Below, one piece after another: positions 5,276 through 5,838 of a stretch of DNA of 5,838 nucleotides; within the stretch, counting starts at the first letter, position 1; each line of letters begins with the position of its first letter. The notes beneath the pieces are model-generated. The model was given only the letters and a program-made list of their open reading frames with translations. It made no database searches and was not told the origin of the DNA. The position numbers and the translations under genes were made by a program. The DNA comes from an uncultured Anaeromassilibacillus sp. (GTDB lineage: Bacteria > Bacillota > Clostridia > Oscillospirales > Acutalibacteraceae), in the NCBI GenBank assembly GCA_945988865.1, contig CAMFTQ010000049.1, positions 1-5,838 of the forward strand, read 5' to 3'.

Positions 5276-5838
5276 ATGGCTGATATTGAACTGATAAAAA
5301 ACGCCTGCAAGCCTCAGGGCTATTGGGGCAAAAAGATGATTGAAAGTATGAACGAGCATCACTTTGACGTAACCTCGTGGGGACTTTCACACGTAAAGTT
5401 TAAAAATGACGCAGTAATTCTTGACATAGGCTGCGGCGGCGGAAAAACTGTAGAAAGACTAAGTGACCTGTCTCCTAACGGCAGAGTTTTCGGCTTGGAT
5501 TATTCAGAGCTTTGCGTTGAGGAGTCAAAAAAGCTGTGCAAAAAGCTGATTGAAGAAAACAGAGTGCAGATTGACTGCGGAAGTGTTTCACAAATGCCGT
5601 ACAGCGACAACACATTTGACAGCATAACGGCGGTAGAAACGTTTTATTTCTGGCCTGACCCTGTCAATGATTTAAAAGAGGTAAGACGAGTTTTAAAGGA
5701 AAACGGCGAGCTTTTGCTCGTTTTTGAGTCGTGCTATGACGAAAACGAGCCTGACAAGTGGGACGAGTTTGTAAAGGCTATTGATTTAAAGGTTCCGCAC
5801 AGAGATGTCCTTGAGGGGCAGCTTAAAGAGGCAGGCTT
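5276..5838 (+). CDS. Class I SAM-dependent methyltransferase (C-terminus beyond window)
   Basis: The first 187 codons are visible and the gene runs off the right edge. The start ATG has AGAGG 7 nt upstream. The fold markers of the Methyltransf_11 family appear in order: motif I AVILDIGCGGGKT (46-58) binds the SAM carboxypropyl end, GLDYS (73-77) places an acidic residue for the ribose, MPYSDNTFDSI (107-117) is the motif around the adenine pocket, and a strand ENGELLLVF (142-150) follows LKEVRRVL. The N-terminal MADIELIKNACKPQGYWGKK may cap the active site. Substrate is not predictable. It is transcribed away from the ligase-like gene, and no downstream partner can be seen. Confidence 0.88.
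   Translation, partial: MADIELIKNACKPQGYWGKKMIESMNEHHFDVTSWGLSHVKFKNDAVILDIGCGGGKTVERLSDLSPNGRVFGLDYSELCVEESKKLCKKLIEENRVQIDCGSVSQMPYSDNTFDSITAVETFYFWPDPVNDLKEVRRVLKENGELLLVFESCYDENEPDKWDEFVKAIDLKVPHRDVLEGQLKEAG

Noticed and set aside
5184..5390. Minus-strand 68-residue frame overlapping the methyltransferase start
   Set aside because: It is antisense to a well-supported methyltransferase N-terminus and covers the ligase promoter.

Overview
The window looks like a chromosomal segment of a low-to-moderate GC, spore-forming Firmicute of the class Clostridia. Three things point there: a cotJABC spore-coat operon, a response regulator with a Spo0A-type DNA-binding domain, and strong AGGAGG-like ribosome binding sites with sigma-A-like promoters. 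An Oscillospiraceae/Ruminococcus-type gut bacterium would fit, but that placement is inference.

Layout, left to right. (1) 1-549, minus strand: cotJA, cotJB and the first 29 codons of cotJC, tightly overlapping, with cotJC running off the left edge. (2) 550-804: an intergenic stretch with two small inverted repeats and no gene. (3) 805-2271, minus: a multi-membrane-span sensor histidine kinase of the AgrC/GHKL type. (4) 2272-2482: a compact intergenic region with a kinase promoter, three copies of TAAAGAAA (two forming a long dyad), and on the plus strand a complete miniature gene. That gene has a ribosome binding site, a 14-codon ORF (MWDWWKFILDLLNQ) and, 11 nt after its stop, an intrinsic terminator. 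(5) 2483-3262, minus: a response regulator with a receiver domain and a Spo0A C-terminal domain. (6) 3263-3529: the regulator's promoter set between 9-bp inverted repeats, then two strong hairpin terminators, one of which (plus strand) has no visible gene to serve. (7) 3530-5164, minus: a polytopic O-antigen ligase/polymerase-like membrane protein with a near-consensus promoter. (8) 5276-5838, plus, divergent: the N-terminal part of a class I SAM-dependent methyltransferase, cut by the right edge.

The most interesting unit is 2271-3330. A receptor-type kinase and a Spo0A-like regulator flank a leaderless, tryptophan-rich, amphipathic 14-residue peptide gene. I infer a peptide-sensing circuit: the peptide, or something it reports on, is sensed by the AgrC-like membrane domain, which phosphorylates the Spo0A-like regulator, which may act on the repeated sites at the peptide/kinase and regulator promoters. 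No peptide-processing gene (AgrB-like) and no LytTR regulator is present, so this is not a standard agr locus. A link to the adjacent spore-coat operon is suggested only by position. The ligase and methyltransferase look unrelated to the circuit.
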